Part shown: in pieces, positions 22,438-34,134 of the stretch | Layout: each line of letters starts with the position of its first letter | Position numbering within the stretch: the first letter of the stretch is position 1 | Assembly (NCBI GenBank): GCA_009739215.1 | Contig: VSJF01000005.1 | Span: 1,178,001-1,242,000 of the forward strand | Origin: Floccularia luteovirens | Lineage: Eukaryota; Basidiomycota; Agaricomycetes; Agaricales; Squamanitaceae | Direction: 5' to 3' | Length of the DNA: 64,000 bases | The notes under the pieces: model-generated | Seen by the model: the letters and a program-made list of their open reading frames with translations, nothing else | What the model was told of the DNA's origin: nothing | Database searches by the model: none | Position numbers and translations under genes: made by a program

Positions 22438-25400
22438 TCAACGACGCCCAGGATCGGTACCAAAATATAAGATGGTAACCTCACCGGTTTCAGATCCCGC
22501 AGCATAATAATCACCCCAAGATGCTTCAGGTTTCCGGTCCGAATCACATCTCCTAGACACAGGTAACCAACATAACTTCCTTTCATCCACCCTACGTGTC
22601 ACCCACCCGTCGTCATCAAGGTAATACCTGCTGCTACTTTCCACCTCCGTATTCCACCTGTGTTCTTCGACATCAACGCGTGTTCCTTCTTCCCACCTAA
22701 ATATGAGTTCATTCTCCTCGGATTTGAAGTATAACATGGTGCTATCGTGCGAGAATTCTAAGGAGCATTTGAACCATCTATCATAGGCTTTAAGCTTCTT
22801 AGCCAGTGTACCTGTCTTCGCGTCGTAAATTTCTACTATGGAGTTGGATGTATCCACAGCAAGCCAGCGACTATTAGGTGACCAAGCAAACGTGTCGCCT
22901 ATAATAAGGAGAAAAGGTTGTGACTTCTCTGGCAAGCTGAGATCCCAGATTTGCACCTCCGTATCGATACAAGCTGCGAGCATCTGCATATCAGGAGAAA
23001 ATGAGGCAGAGATTACATCTTCGTGCCGCGATATCGGGAGCTCGCACAACTGCAATCCGGATTGTAGACACAGAACACTGACTCGATCTTCTCTTAATAC
23101 AGCAATACGTGAGCCATCTGTCGAAAACACCATGAAATCGGTTCGAGATGATCTGGTTTGGGGTGGCTGTGGTGCGCGTTGAGTCAGGTCCCAAACTTGA
23201 ATGAAATTTTCGTATGTGTACGAAGATACAAGTCGATCGTTGTCTGATGAAAACGACAAAGGGGTGACGTGAGTGTCAGTCAACTGGTCCGGTAATTCCT
23301 GAGTTCGAGGGTCCCAAATGGAGATGTCTCTATCCAGATCCGAAATCGCAACGAGATCTCCGTGTGGTGACACAGTCAACGATGACCAAGGATGTTGGAA
23401 CCGATGGATGAGCTCGCCAGTCTTCCAGTCCCAGACTCTGACCGTCTCATCTCCACTAGATGCGATGACTTGTGTATCGTTGTCCAAAAACTGCACGTCA
23501 CGACAACGCCAGTCTTCCGGCACCTGTAACTCTACGAAATCCCCCTTTCCGATATCCCAGATACATATGCGTTTATACTTTGGTGCACTAATTGCACGGG
23601 TCGCATTCTTGGAGATTGCTCGTATGTTTTCTATCTCGATCACCTTAGTAACCTCAATATCTTTCCCAAGTGTTATAGTCAACACATGCATCAACTTCTT
23701 CCCCGCGACAATGATCTGGGTTCCAGTTGGATTCCAAGCAACTTCATTTCCCCAATCTTGTATATCGTTTATATGCACCTGTGCGCCTGATGCGGTGTTC
23801 CACACCCGAACTGAATTATCTTCCGAACAGGAAACGATATGCTTCCCATCTGGTGCCCAAGCCAGACAAAAAACATCCGCTCCTGCAACCATAGTTTTCT
23901 TGAGCATTCCAGTGCTAGCATCCCACATTTGCACAATACCAGCCTCTGAACCAGAAGCTAAAAAGAGTCCGTCTGGAGAGAATGCTGCACACTCGACGTG
24001 GGAATCTGTTTCAATGACACGTAATAAAGGTCCCCACGTGGGTGTCCGGGGTGTTGTCATGTGTGTCGTGTAGTGACTATGGTCAGGTTTGTTGGTGGAA
24101 GAATACAGAGACACCAGTTTGCACGATGGAGACAATGGGAGTGCAGAATTGTATATGTGGCCAGTGCATTTGTTGACGGGTGTAAAGAACTGAAGAACGA
24201 GACGGTAAACATCATTCATGAGTTCAGGTACCACAGCTACTTCATCTTGTGTTTTTGTAGACACATCATTCTAATAAACGCTTAAAATTCTGACATAATG
24301 CGAAGAGTGTAAAGATATTCACCTGGAGGAACCATTTCCGTGCTTTACCTGATGCTGTGATAGCTATGTCCAGCCGGTTCAAATACACTAACACTTCCGC
24401 CCACGCCAATAATTTCGTCGAACTGAACTTCACCAAAAGTTTCATGATCTCCGGAGTTATTTTGCTTTTCGATAAGTGCGTAGCCCAATGCGTGCATGCG
24501 TACTGAAGATGTTCCGGAATAAATTTGTTTATACGATCTTGTAGGTCCGGGATGTCACTTCTGGGTAACAACATATCTTCTAGCCGACATATATTCTCGA
24601 CTAATAATGGTGTTTCCGTCATTATGTTTAGGCAATCGACTGCTAGACGGCCGTGCTGCACTGAAGCATCAATATAGAACAAATCATCCGTACACCGCTC
24701 CTTATCGACAAGGAACTGCGGGAAGCTCGCATGTAGAACTCGAAACTCCTCGTTCTGGCTTTCCGGGATCAAGATCACAGATCCAAGTCGATCTAACACA
24801 GATGTCGCATCTTCCACACGTATACCAGTTATTTCACAGAGCACAGTCGTCGATACGTGGTCTTCAAGCACTGCAATGCTTCCAAGCACAGTCTGAACCC
24901 ACCCTTTGAAACGTGGGAGGCGCTGGAATACACCAAAAAACGCTCTTCGTAGCACAATTAGATATAGTTGGTTGAGTTCAAAAAGATTCGAAGCACCGTC
25001 AGTGGAATTGTCGGATAGTAGAATGTCGAGTGTTTCGACTGCATGATGTCGATCCAGTTTCAATAAATTAACCACAGTCGCGGCGTAAATGAATAATCTA
25101 CCCGCATGACGGGTCAGGTCCTCGATTACCGTTGGTCGTGCATTAGATATCTTTCCCCAACATTCCAAACCCCCGATATTCTTGCTCAAGAACAGAGTAA
25201 TATCTTTATCAACGATAGCCGTCGGGATGTCTTGTAGTTTGAATGGTTTAGCCACATTTCGGAATTCAACAGAATCCAAAGCATCCTGAATATGCAGCTC
25301 TGGGCGTGTAGTGATCAGAACACGCAGTGGGAATGGGATTTCTGGGATTCGTCGCATAAACAGGTAAAGTAATCCCACCACATCGTCCTGTGCTGATTCG

Positions 25401-26815
25401 GTGCATTCATCTAAAGCATCGATAATGATAGTTAATCGAGGGTGAGACGAGGGAACGTTCTTCAGAGGTTTGAATATAAGATCTTCGAAGTCCGGTTCCA
25501 GTTGTTGACCATGTTTTCCTTTCTTGATGTAGGCGTCAGCAGCTTCTACGATATGGGGATAAATCTGGGGATGGTTCCGTGCAAGTTGATAGGCAATGGT
25601 TGGCAAGACATGTCGAGCAGTATTCAACTCTGCTGCATTGTGGACAAAGAAAAATGAGGCTGCAAGTTTACTGCGATCGTCCAGTTTTTTTGCCAAGGAA
25701 TAGGCGATTGCTGACTTTCCCGTTCCCGCGCCGCCACTGAGTACGTAGATTCGGGGATCATACCCACTTTCAGGATCTGGTCCATCGGTCCATTGTTCAA
25801 GCTCGCGGAGTAAGTCAGTTCTTGTGCCCTCGAGTACGCCCGATGTTGTTGGATTCAAATATGAGTATGATGCATTAACAAAAGGGAGATCTTCTAGTGC
25901 TTTTTCGTTGACTAACGAAAGAAATTGAAATCATTTCAAGATAATCGGGAATGAAATAACGGTGAGTCATACATACCATCTTCACTGTGAATCTTTTTTA
26001 TTTCATCACGAGTGATTGCTATAGCCTGTAGTTGCATCAGAAACGAAATTCATCCCGCTACAAGAGAAATGAGGAATGACCTCAACAGCATGCTCCAAGT
26101 TTTCCGCGATACTGTTGATAAGCATCTCTATAGTGACTTGGCCGTGAAGCTTGATCAGTTGGGAAAGAAATCAGAATGTGAAATTCATCATCAAAACAAA
26201 GGAAATGACGAACCGAAAAGTTGCTGGTGGCATCTTCAACGCCTGTTTTGAGACTTGATAATATATCCGCATCGCTATTGCTGCGGAAACACCTGGCGAG
26301 GAATGACCGGGACGCTTTATCCAGTTGTTTCGCTTCGGATTCTAAACCGTCCAATTTTCTATAGCAAAATTTCAGGTGAGGTTTAGTTGTAGAAGATATT
26401 ACAACGGACTGGTTGAGTATGGATACCCTCTGTTTTAGTTCAGGGGATATTATGTACTTGCTTTTTGCGCGATCACCATCTTGTTCTCCGTTGTGGTTGT
26501 TGACTTTGCCGACAGCCAGCTTCAACGCACTGTTCACGATATTTGTGAGATTAGTTATGTTGTTCGCGAGTTCTCTTCGCGTTCTCTCATTTCCTTTTGT
26601 TTTCTTTGCACAAATCAATGAACGCAACAAAATGTGGTTTGGGAACTTACCAACACCATTTTGATAATGTCAGACAAAGTCGAAGGAACGATTTCCAGTC
26701 CGGGGATAGGACACAGAGCCAGAAATACTTTCCCCACATCTAGCACCTGAGTTGCAGCAAGAAGCACGTCATTAATTTCTTGGTGTGCTCTGGACGAATC
26801 TCTGAAACACGACAT
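22438..26815 (-). CDS. NACHT-WD40 NLR-like receptor, intact copy 2 (unit A)
   Basis: Exons 26651-26815, 26214-26603, 26081-26149, 25977-26025, 24323-25911 and 22438-24270 give 1364 residues with no stop. The start MSCFRDSSRAHQEIND was chosen by comparison with the same start in copy 4. The helical N-terminus has the LCPIPGL motif and a KGNERTRRELANNI helix (MLKL/HeLo-like, inferred). A VNEKALEDLPFVNASY linker and NPTTSGVLEGTRTDLL lead into NACHT: Walker A GGAGTGKSAIAYSLA and Walker B TIIIDALDEC. WD40 repeats fill the C-terminus (VIETDSHVECAAFSPDG, FLASGSEAGIVQMWDA, VIASS-GDETVRVWDW). It is the best-preserved template for judging copies 3 and 4. The NACHT-to-WD40 intron at 24271-24322 is conserved in all copies. 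Confidence 0.85.
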
Positions 26816-27309
26816 GTGTCCGATAAATTGTCGTCGGTGGGTAATGATAGTGAGTCTGTTACAGTATCGTACTGAAACTTTCGGTGGAGTAGGTTCAGAG
26901 TGGGTGCAAAGAGCGAACAAGCGAACAAGTTCTATGCCCTTTACCACGCATTTTATAGCACCTTAGGCGCCCTTGCACACGTTCCTGCAAGAAGCACTTA
27001 CAGAATCCATTCATCCATCTCTTCCGGTTCTAAAAATGTTGAACAAGTTACTTTCCATGCCTAGCTGTTGATTCATGAATGAGAACTGTTTATGATTCTC
27101 TTGAGTAGCTATCTGACTTACTGTTCTTGAATACGTTGTAGATATTCGTGCAATTAATGAACGCATTTAAATCATTCCCCATTCCCACGCATGCTCAATG
27201 TAACCTTTTCTTGACATCAGTCTGAACGCCACCATGCCAGTGATTTATCCACTATCATCAAAACGTGTTGATGCAGAAAAACATCATTCACTATTGATTC
27301 TTCTATCGT
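26816..27309. other. Upstream region of NACHT-WD40 copy 2
   Basis: Part of this stretch (about 26930-27070) resembles the regions upstream of copies 3 and 4 (38640-38760 and, inverted, about 40000-40110), including an AACAAGTTACTTTCCAT-type string. It is probably a retained promoter segment. No gene is seen. Confidence 0.4.
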
Positions 27310-27461
27310 CCCATGTGGTAGTCTCGTACCCAGACATTTGGTGCACACGCGCGTTGCCGCGCTGAGTTTATGTCGGAGAATCAAAACTGATGTCTCAATG
27401 TGCACCAGAACGTCTGGTGCACTTCGTATAGAGAACCCTTGGTCAGTGACAATGTGACGAT
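27310..27461. repeat. Left terminal inverted repeat of RecQ-like element
   Basis: About 150 bp here match the reverse complement of 28983-29127. Shared landmarks are GTAGTCTCGTACCC, GCACCAGAACGTCTGGTGC and the CGTATAGAG-AACCC stretch. The arms differ by small indels, so the repeat is old or imperfect. Confidence 0.75.
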
Positions 27462-27599
27462 GCTGGTCACGGAGACATAACACAACGTGATGTTAAAGAT
27501 CTTAAACGTAGTCACGTGAATGTGATAAACAAAACACGTGTCAAGAGATATGTAGTCATCATTACCTTGCCATATCTATCCACCTTCTATTAAAGTTCT

Positions 27600-28744
27600 A
27601 TGCCTAATTCCGATTGCGCTCGCCATGAGGCGCAGCGCATCCATTCACAGGCGCTTCTGCAGAGCGCGCGTGCTGCAGCGTTCGAAAAAAGGAAGTATAA
27701 CTCGGTTGAAACACGGGCCAAACTTCAGAAAATATTCTCTGAGCGTTTTGGTTCAGCGCCATATGAGTGGCAGTTGGATGTCACCGAGGCCATTCTGGTA
27801 GGCCTTGACAGTGTAGTTATAGCTGGGACAGGCTCAGGGAAAACCATCCCATTCATGTTACCCCTTCTGTTAGACGCCGAAAGTACCGTTATGATTCTAT
27901 CCCCCTTGAAAATTATGCAAAAGGATCAGGTAAATATTCAACCTCTATTGTTCCCCCAGGTAATGACCAGGGAGACAGGTGCGACGATTCAAAAAAATGA
28001 ACATTCCTGCCGTCGCTGTCAACGGTGATACTTGGACAGCTAAACTTGCGAAGGTGAGTTATTAGATATGTACCCACCATCCCACATCCCTAAATTAAAT
28101 TATTCCGTCAGAGTCTTGACGAGCACAAGTACCAGGCAATATTTTGCTCACCAGAAATGTGCTTGAGACATCCTGGGTTTCGAAAGTGGCTAGGAAATCC
28201 CGAGATCACTAAAAAAATGATTGCTGTGATTGTGGATGAGGCTCACTGCATCTCACAATGGGGTGGCGACTTCCGGCCAGCATACTCGGAACTGGAAAGG
28301 TTGCGAGCGTTTATGCCTTGCGAAGTTCCTGGTTTGTTGACTTCAGCAACGCTCCCTCCTCAAGCACTTACTGACATTTGCACTCGTATGGGGATTGATA
28401 GACAAACTTCATTTTTCATGAATAGAGGGAATCAGCGGTCTAATATAACAACTTCAGTAATTCGAATGGACAGCGCAAAGAACTACTCAGCTGTATTCAG
28501 CCAGCTCCTTTTGCCCAACAGTGTATCATCTCCAAGCGACTTCAAAAAAACATTAGTTTTTACTAATTCTGTCAAGGCTACGCAAGCTCTTTGCCGTGAT
28601 CTCCGAATCCATTATGGTGGCCGCTTCTATCCCAATATTGACTACCTGCATGCACACCGCACGGCAGCGGCCAAGCGGCTCGTCATGCAGCACTTCCTTG
28701 AAGGAGAAATACGAATATTGATTGCCACAGAGGCTGCAGGAATG
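27600..28744 (+). pseudogene. RecQ-like DEAH helicase, truncated at 3' end
   Basis: Exons 27600-27929, 27979-28053 and 28112-28744 are in frame (346 codons). Visible motifs: Walker A AGTGSGKT, motif Ia LSPLKIMQKDQ, CSPEMC, motif II DEAHCISQWGGDFRP, motif III LLTSATLPP, and the start of the second RecA lobe (TLVFTNSVKATQALCRDL; RILIATEAAGM). This is the RecQ-like family commonly multiplied in basidiomycete genomes. The gene stops at a GTAAGT donor after EAAGM. The expected motif V/VI continuation (GMD..., QRAGR) is absent; instead the sequence runs into an opposite-strand exon. It is flanked by inverted repeats, so it is read as an internally deleted mobile-type element. Confidence 0.75.
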
Positions 28745-28756
28745 GTAAGTACTCAC

Positions 28757-28910
28757 ATACTGGTGTCCATTAGCGTATTGTCCAATTGTGAATCTGATTC
28801 AGTATCAGATGCTAGGGAAATCTCTTCGGGGGAGTACTGGGTGGATTCACCAGAGGTTTCATCAAGGCGCGCGTCGTCATCAATGAAAGCGTCGAAGTAG
28901 TTGTCGTCCA
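28757..28910 (-). pseudogene. Isolated acidic first exon facing the helicase
   Basis: The minus strand from an ATG at 28910 reads MDDNYFDAFIDDDARLDET followed by a Ser/Glu-rich acidic run ending MDTS, then a GTGAGT donor at 28756. No downstream exon exists because the next bases are the helicase donor. It appears to be the 5' exon of a second gene of the same element, convergent with the helicase. The product is unknown. Confidence 0.5.
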
Positions 28911-28982
28911 TGATAATTGAGAGATAAGAAAGATAATGATTTATTTATTTATTGATAAGATAATGATTGTTCTAAAAATGAG

Positions 28983-29127
28983 ATGTCACATTTGTCACTG
29001 ATAGAGGGTTCCTCTATACGAAATGCACCAGACGTTCTGGTGCGGTTTATGTCTTCAGTTTTGAATCTCCGCACGGTCCGTCAGGACCGCCCGCACCGAA
29101 CGTCGGGTACGAGACTACCCATGTGGA
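28983..29127. repeat. Right terminal inverted repeat of RecQ-like element
   Basis: This is the reverse-complement counterpart of 27310-27461. It contains the palindrome GCACCAGACGTTCTGGTGC at about 29024-29042 and GGTACGAGACTACCCATGTGG at its outer end. Confidence 0.75.
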
Positions 29128-29353
29128 TAAGCGTGAACTATGTCTCCACATTATCATTCCCTTGTTGGGTGTTCGCATTGTATGATGTTCTATCCGATTC
29201 TTGTCACAACGCTGAAACCACATGCTTGTTCTGATCAGATTAAAACGACATTTTCAGCAAGAAGGAAACAAAACGCGTCATATTAAGGAACAATTTATGT
29301 TGTTTTGCTACCTCCATTTTATTATATAACCCGTCACAATATGATGAATCTAA

Positions 29354-29690
29354 GTGATAACACCCAATACAGCACTACTCCTCTATGTGCGTTTACTACT
29401 CACACCAACCATGACGGCTGGTGGAATTTTACTGTTGGCTAAAGGCCACAAAATTGTGACAGCGCAGGTATTGGTAGCAAGTACAAGGGCCGCGGAAGAG
29501 TGTAGAAGCAGACATCAATGGACTTGCCTGTGCCTTGGTGTGCGATGCAATGAACTTGCGTCCGAAATTGTAGTTGCTGTGCAGCCAACTGCAAGCTGCA
29601 AAGGAGTCTGGAATGGCTGTTGACGTCTTGGTAAATGGCGGCAAGGGTGAGGCTATATACATTGAGCTCTGTCCCCGGGAAGACTGCAGC
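29354..29690 (+). pseudogene. Degenerate copy of the one-TM protein gene at 45.9 kb
   Basis: Across several frames the stretch parallels 46100-46470: a GGCTGGTGGAAT start, GACAGCGCAGGTA, ATCAATGGACTTGC, GCGTCCGAAATTGTAGTTGCTGTG, GGAATGGCTGTTGACGTCTTGGT and GGCGGCAAGGGTGAG. Frameshifts and missing parts prevent translation, and the N-terminal region with the TM helix is not retained as an open frame. Confidence 0.7.
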
Positions 29691-30029
29691 TCCAGGCGCT
29701 ATTGGTGAGGTGACAGAGAAAGGCCTCGCTTCAAATCGGTGTAGTCCTTAGTCATTTGGTGCGATATTTCACAAGCTCCGCGTTCGTTCTCCCGATCCTC
29801 TCTGAAGCGGAAGGTAGTAGCAATGATTGGTTCGCTTTTCATTTGCATCTTGTTCACTGTGAGGATCGCATAGTGGCAAGAGTGAAACTGAGATAAATAG
29901 TGACAGTTATACAAAATGTGGTTTTAAAGAAAGAGAGAAACAAGAAACATACTGTACTCATAGAGATGCCATCAAACACCTTTCAGCCATCCCATACGGA
30001 ATTTGAGCAACCCTTGGGATTCTACTTAT
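29691..30029. other. No supported gene
   Basis: A spacer between two decayed gene copies. No conserved frame was seen. Confidence 0.4.
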
Positions 30030-31535
30030 GAATGGCATCCGTTCCAGTATCACCTACCCCACAGTATCAAGTTCAAAGTCCCCCGAGTCCAAACGTTTAG
30101 AAAACCCAGCTACAACAAGAAAACTCTTAGTTCTAGACCTGAGCGGAACCTTCGTGTTTCGTACCCCATGTATACGACGGGAGTATCGTCCTCATCCACA
30201 CTCCACAGTATGAACAGTCAACACTGAGACCACTCCATGCGGTCGTATGGTCGGCCATTCCCTGACACTTTTAGTCAATACTTCTTCCATCCTCAAACTA
30301 GAAGTGGCTGCATACCATGGTCTGGAGCTCTGCATAGCTTCACAGCTCATGGTGTATCAGATATGGTGGATAAGTGGTTTAGATCTCGACAAACTGAGCT
30401 TGTGGCCATTTGGGCGAGAGATACTCTTGGGTTGGATTCAACCGACTAAAGTAAGTCTATTTTCAACAGAACTGTTGATCAACATTACAAACACCATTTC
30501 CTGTCTCTTCTCCGTAACAAGACCGGAAAACCCAAACAGCGAAAGATCTTGCAAAACCATGGGCAGCGTTACCTGGAACTACTGAAAACTCGGAGACTTC
30601 CCAGCACGAAAACACTCCGCAGAGACTACACTACTACTTGATGACTCTCTCTTGAAAGCTCATCTCCAGCCATGGAGCCATCTCTGTACTCGGAAACATG
30701 TTGCAAAAATGCGTCCTTGGGACGTCACGGTTCGGGACAGTGAAGTTACTTCTTTGGGCTATAGTATACCCGATAGATCTGCAGTTGTTGGTGAGACCCC
30801 ATTGTAGAAGCAATTCAGGATGTGGCTGTTGCTGGCGAAATCGATCCTGATGCCCTTGAAGACCATTCTCCGCCAACAGAACAGCCTCTGAACAAGAAGA
30901 AGCGTAAACGAGATAAAAAGGATAGGAAGAAACAGGAGAAGCACGAGGCAACTACAGATTTCCAGCATAGTGATGACCAGACGTTGCTCGCTGTAGTCGG
31001 GATATTAGATGCAGTGAAGCACGAGAGTGATGTTGCAGGATGGATGCGGAGTGGAGGCCCACTCAACAAGTTTAACAAACCAGACAATGCGATTAGAGAT
31101 GATGCGACCACAAAGGAGAACACCCTAAAGAGCGCAGATGGAGGACAAAATATGCGTAAGAAAAGTGGAATTCTGGATGATACTGAAAACGAAGACAACG
31201 GAGGGTTGCATAGTATCCCATCATCCACAATCACTGATGAACTCGAATCCCCGTTACCATCCAATCGCCACTCCCCAGCCCCGCATAATCCAAAACATGA
31301 TGATCTAGAACCCCAGGGCACAGAAGTTGCAACTGGAAACCCAATGGATAATAGCGGTGCTTCCCTGGCAGTCAATAACAGCAACTCGAGTGAACGCAGC
31401 TCTCTATCACCCGGTCTGTGGTTTGAAAACGAATTTGCAATGAAACATTGGTCGAATCGAGGTGTTCATGCATTGGTTGGTTCATTCATTTGGATGAGTG
31501 TCTTTCTATCCAGAAGACTACGCGATGGTTCATGA
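30030..31535 (+). pseudogene. FCP1/NLI-like phosphatase, broken copy (unit B)
   Basis: This is homologous to 17200-18678. Retained pieces include SKRLENPATTRKLLVLDL, SDMVDKWFRSRQTELVAIWA and the Lys-rich KKKRKRDKKDRKKQEKHE tail. Damage is clear: the N-terminal third is missing, motif I reads DLSGTF, a frameshift lies around 30300, the codon before the conserved intron is TAA (GACTAAAGTAAG) instead of TAT, and further frame changes separate the DD motif block. The tail frame (30822-31535) stays open, which could mislead automatic annotation. Confidence 0.8.
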
Positions 31536-31670
31536 AAGTCGTGCTTGCACTCTACAGACGCTTCAATATTGTACATTGTTATCGCTTTCCGTTTAAGAAT
31601 CCGCATCACCGTTTATGATAACCTAATTGTAATTATGATATCTAAGGAAGAACATCTTTTTTTCGTTATT

Positions 31671-32045
31671 TAAGCATCATTATTCAGTGATAATGCCATC
31701 ATCGAAAAATCAACATCTGCAGAAAAACGTAGATAATGTTTCTTCAGGAACCTCGCAGCACTCTTTTGTGTTCCCACAGAAGAGTAATACTATGACTTAG
31801 CGTTCGAAAAGACAAGAAAAAGGAATATCACCTCGAGTAGCCCTTCCCTCGATCAATTGGTCCTGAACACGTCCCGTCAAGCTTGATTAACCTCAATCCC
31901 GTAATTGAACTCTGGTTAACATCGCCTTGACTCTGTTCATTACTCTCAGCTGCAGGCGCAGCGATCTGAGTTTGGGGTACAGGTATAGGTGGTGGTATCG
32001 ATCCCTCTGCCACATCCCTGAATTCAGCTTCTGGGGCCACTACAA
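31671..32045 (-). pseudogene. UCH-like gene, C-terminal fragment (unit B)
   Basis: The minus strand carries the last part of the 18.87-20.14 kb gene: EAEFRDVAEGSIPPPIPVPQT, SNEQSQGDVNQSS and LIKLDGTCSGPIDRG, then the C-terminal exon. The N-terminal two thirds, including the active-site region, are gone; about 1 kb is deleted relative to unit A. ELDG has become KLDG. Confidence 0.75.
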
Positions 32046-32499
32046 AACAGATATTTAATGCAGATCTTTATTTTTTTTTCTCAATGGTGTCATTGCAGAT
32101 CATGAATAATTTCACTTTATGTCTGATACAACAAATACCGCATTGAACTCGGCCCCATACGTTCACTGACACCAACTGAATCTACCATAACTCTCCTGGA
32201 GCTTCTCACAAGCGAGGGTACAACAGTTGTTTGTAATCGGTGGATACAACCATTGTTAAGATGCCTCCGACATTCGCTAACATATAAGGAACCCTTGGGT
32301 ACGTTGAGCAAGCATCCGCTGTTACATGTTTGTTAGTCTCTGGCATACTATTCCCCATATAATTGACTGGAACTATTATAGCTACCGTTCCCTCATCCAA
32401 GTCTCACAGACAGTGAGTCTGAAGCGATCTTCATACTATTATGAATAGGTAAGATTTGTGTCCAAAATAAATTATTGCTCAATTCTTTGCTATTCAGAT
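32046..32499. other. Unit B copy of the unit A intergenic spacer
   Basis: This matches about 20350-20640 of unit A (CATACGTTCAC, TCTCCTGGAGCTTCTCACAAG, TAACATATAAGGAACC strings). No gene is evident. Confidence 0.6.
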
Positions 32500-33990
32500 A
32501 CCTTATATTTATGAATCCTTCCGGAATCGGAAAAGCATCTCAACTTTCTTTTCAGAGAAGGACCCGTAAGTCACACCCTTTTCTTTGACATCTTATATGT
32601 GTAACGTCATGTTAGTATCACACCGGAGAGGCTTTGGCGCTCAGAAAAGCGAAACCGAGTTCTATTACCCGAAAAGTATCGACGGGTTTTTGCAAACAAA
32701 TAAATTGTATGTATGGAGTACCGCGATATCACGGAGGGTGACGGGCGAGAAAATTTCTTCGGAAAAGTGGTTTCCCTTCATACTCACCGAAGGGCTTAAC
32801 CCGGTAAGTGCTAGTCAATAACTCAGACTCTATCGATTTGAAATATCAATACGTTTCATACATACAAGCTTTAGGTTATAAATACACCTCATACCCAATT
32901 CGTACGGGAATTGCAGAACTCCTTTTTCAGCAGGATTATCTTGAGTGGCATGGATCTCGTGGGTCCAATTTCTGTTTCAGCATTCAATTCCTATTCTGCT
33001 TGTCAATTGGATAACATTCCTCACTATCGGTGCGCAATTCAAAGGCCAGGACGACGAGCTCCCAGTTTCATTTTGTTGCCAAAGCCAATGACACGTACAA
33101 CACTTTTGCAGAACCCGCATGAGACGAATTAAAAGTAGCATTCAAGCAACCATCTCAAGTCTCCCTTGTGGTGTTTGTTGAATTTGCTGACATCGGTATA
33201 CAAAGACAAGCTGACGCTTCCACAATTGTCAACTCTGACCATTCTGATGAGAGAGGACGTGAGGCAGGTCCATGTGCATATACGATTGAACACTCGTTTC
33301 GGCAGGACAATGTTGGAATTTATCAAGGCCGAGTGTGAAGCTAGGAAAGAACCTTTCGACAATTTACACAAAGGTGATAGAACCCGTCCCTCCGTGTCGA
33401 AGTCGCTGAACAAGAAAACTCCCAGCAAGAATGAAGTAAAGGAGGGTAAATCGAAAAAAGTATCAAAGCCACTGACACCAATGAAAGCACCACCCATCCT
33501 AAATTCCAGATCTGCTGGCATTTCTCCGCACCACCAAAAATAGTCTACTTTCCGAAAACACAAATACTTCCACAAATATGTCCAACACCACAGCCGCTGC
33601 AGGTATGAACCAAGCCCTATCTCCTTGTCAGAATTCGCTCCAGGTCAAGAACAGGGAGATGCAGGGTAAACAAGTTGATAGCTCCCTTCTGACGATGGTG
33701 CGTAAAGCAGCTACTGCAAACAATGTTTGTATACCTCACGCACGTCCCTGTAAGTGGTGGCGAATCAGGTTATGGGAGGTAGGATTATGACAGCTTCGAA
33801 CTTTTGGAGAGGGATGACGCGGACGAGCGAGAGAGGGATTTACGATCAGAGTATAAATTATGGGAGGACTATGATGGGAGTAGGGATGGGCATGATACTG
33901 TGCCACGTTATGGAGCGATAGAGGATGGACGAGCAAGAGATGAGATAGGAGGAATGACTACCGTTAAGCGTACTTATGTCTCTTTTTAAA
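32500..33990 (+). pseudogene. Unrecognised duplicated gene, unit B copy
   Basis: This is the counterpart of 20.9-22.25 kb. Blocks: a GFGAQKSETEFYYPKS frame with a GTAAGT donor near 32801; ALGYKYTSYPIRTGI; a middle block (33166-33543) with LMREDVRQVHVHIR and a Lys/Ser/Pro-rich stretch ending KPLTPMKAPP; then a Ser/Asn-rich tail and RDLRSEYKLWEDYDGSRDG. Blocks lie in different frames, and an early stop separates the tail. No domain is recognised. Confidence 0.45.
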
Positions 33991-34134
33991 TGCTTTTATG
34001 ACGTTATACAGTTACTATAATTCTAGGATCTATTTCCACCGAACTCCATTCGATTGTGATTGAAGTGTGATACTGTTTATTACGGAGTAATGATGTTGTA
34101 TAGCATCGATAAGAATATTGCACAATGAAATGTA

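Noticed and set aside
28745..28900. C-terminal extension of the helicase into an acidic, Ser-rich tail on the plus strand
   Set aside because: This is read-through of a donor site into the antisense of an acidic minus-strand exon; it lacks the helicase motifs expected at this point.
27310..29127. LTR retrotransposon
   Set aside because: The flanking repeats are inverted, not direct, and no reverse transcriptase, integrase or gag frame is present.
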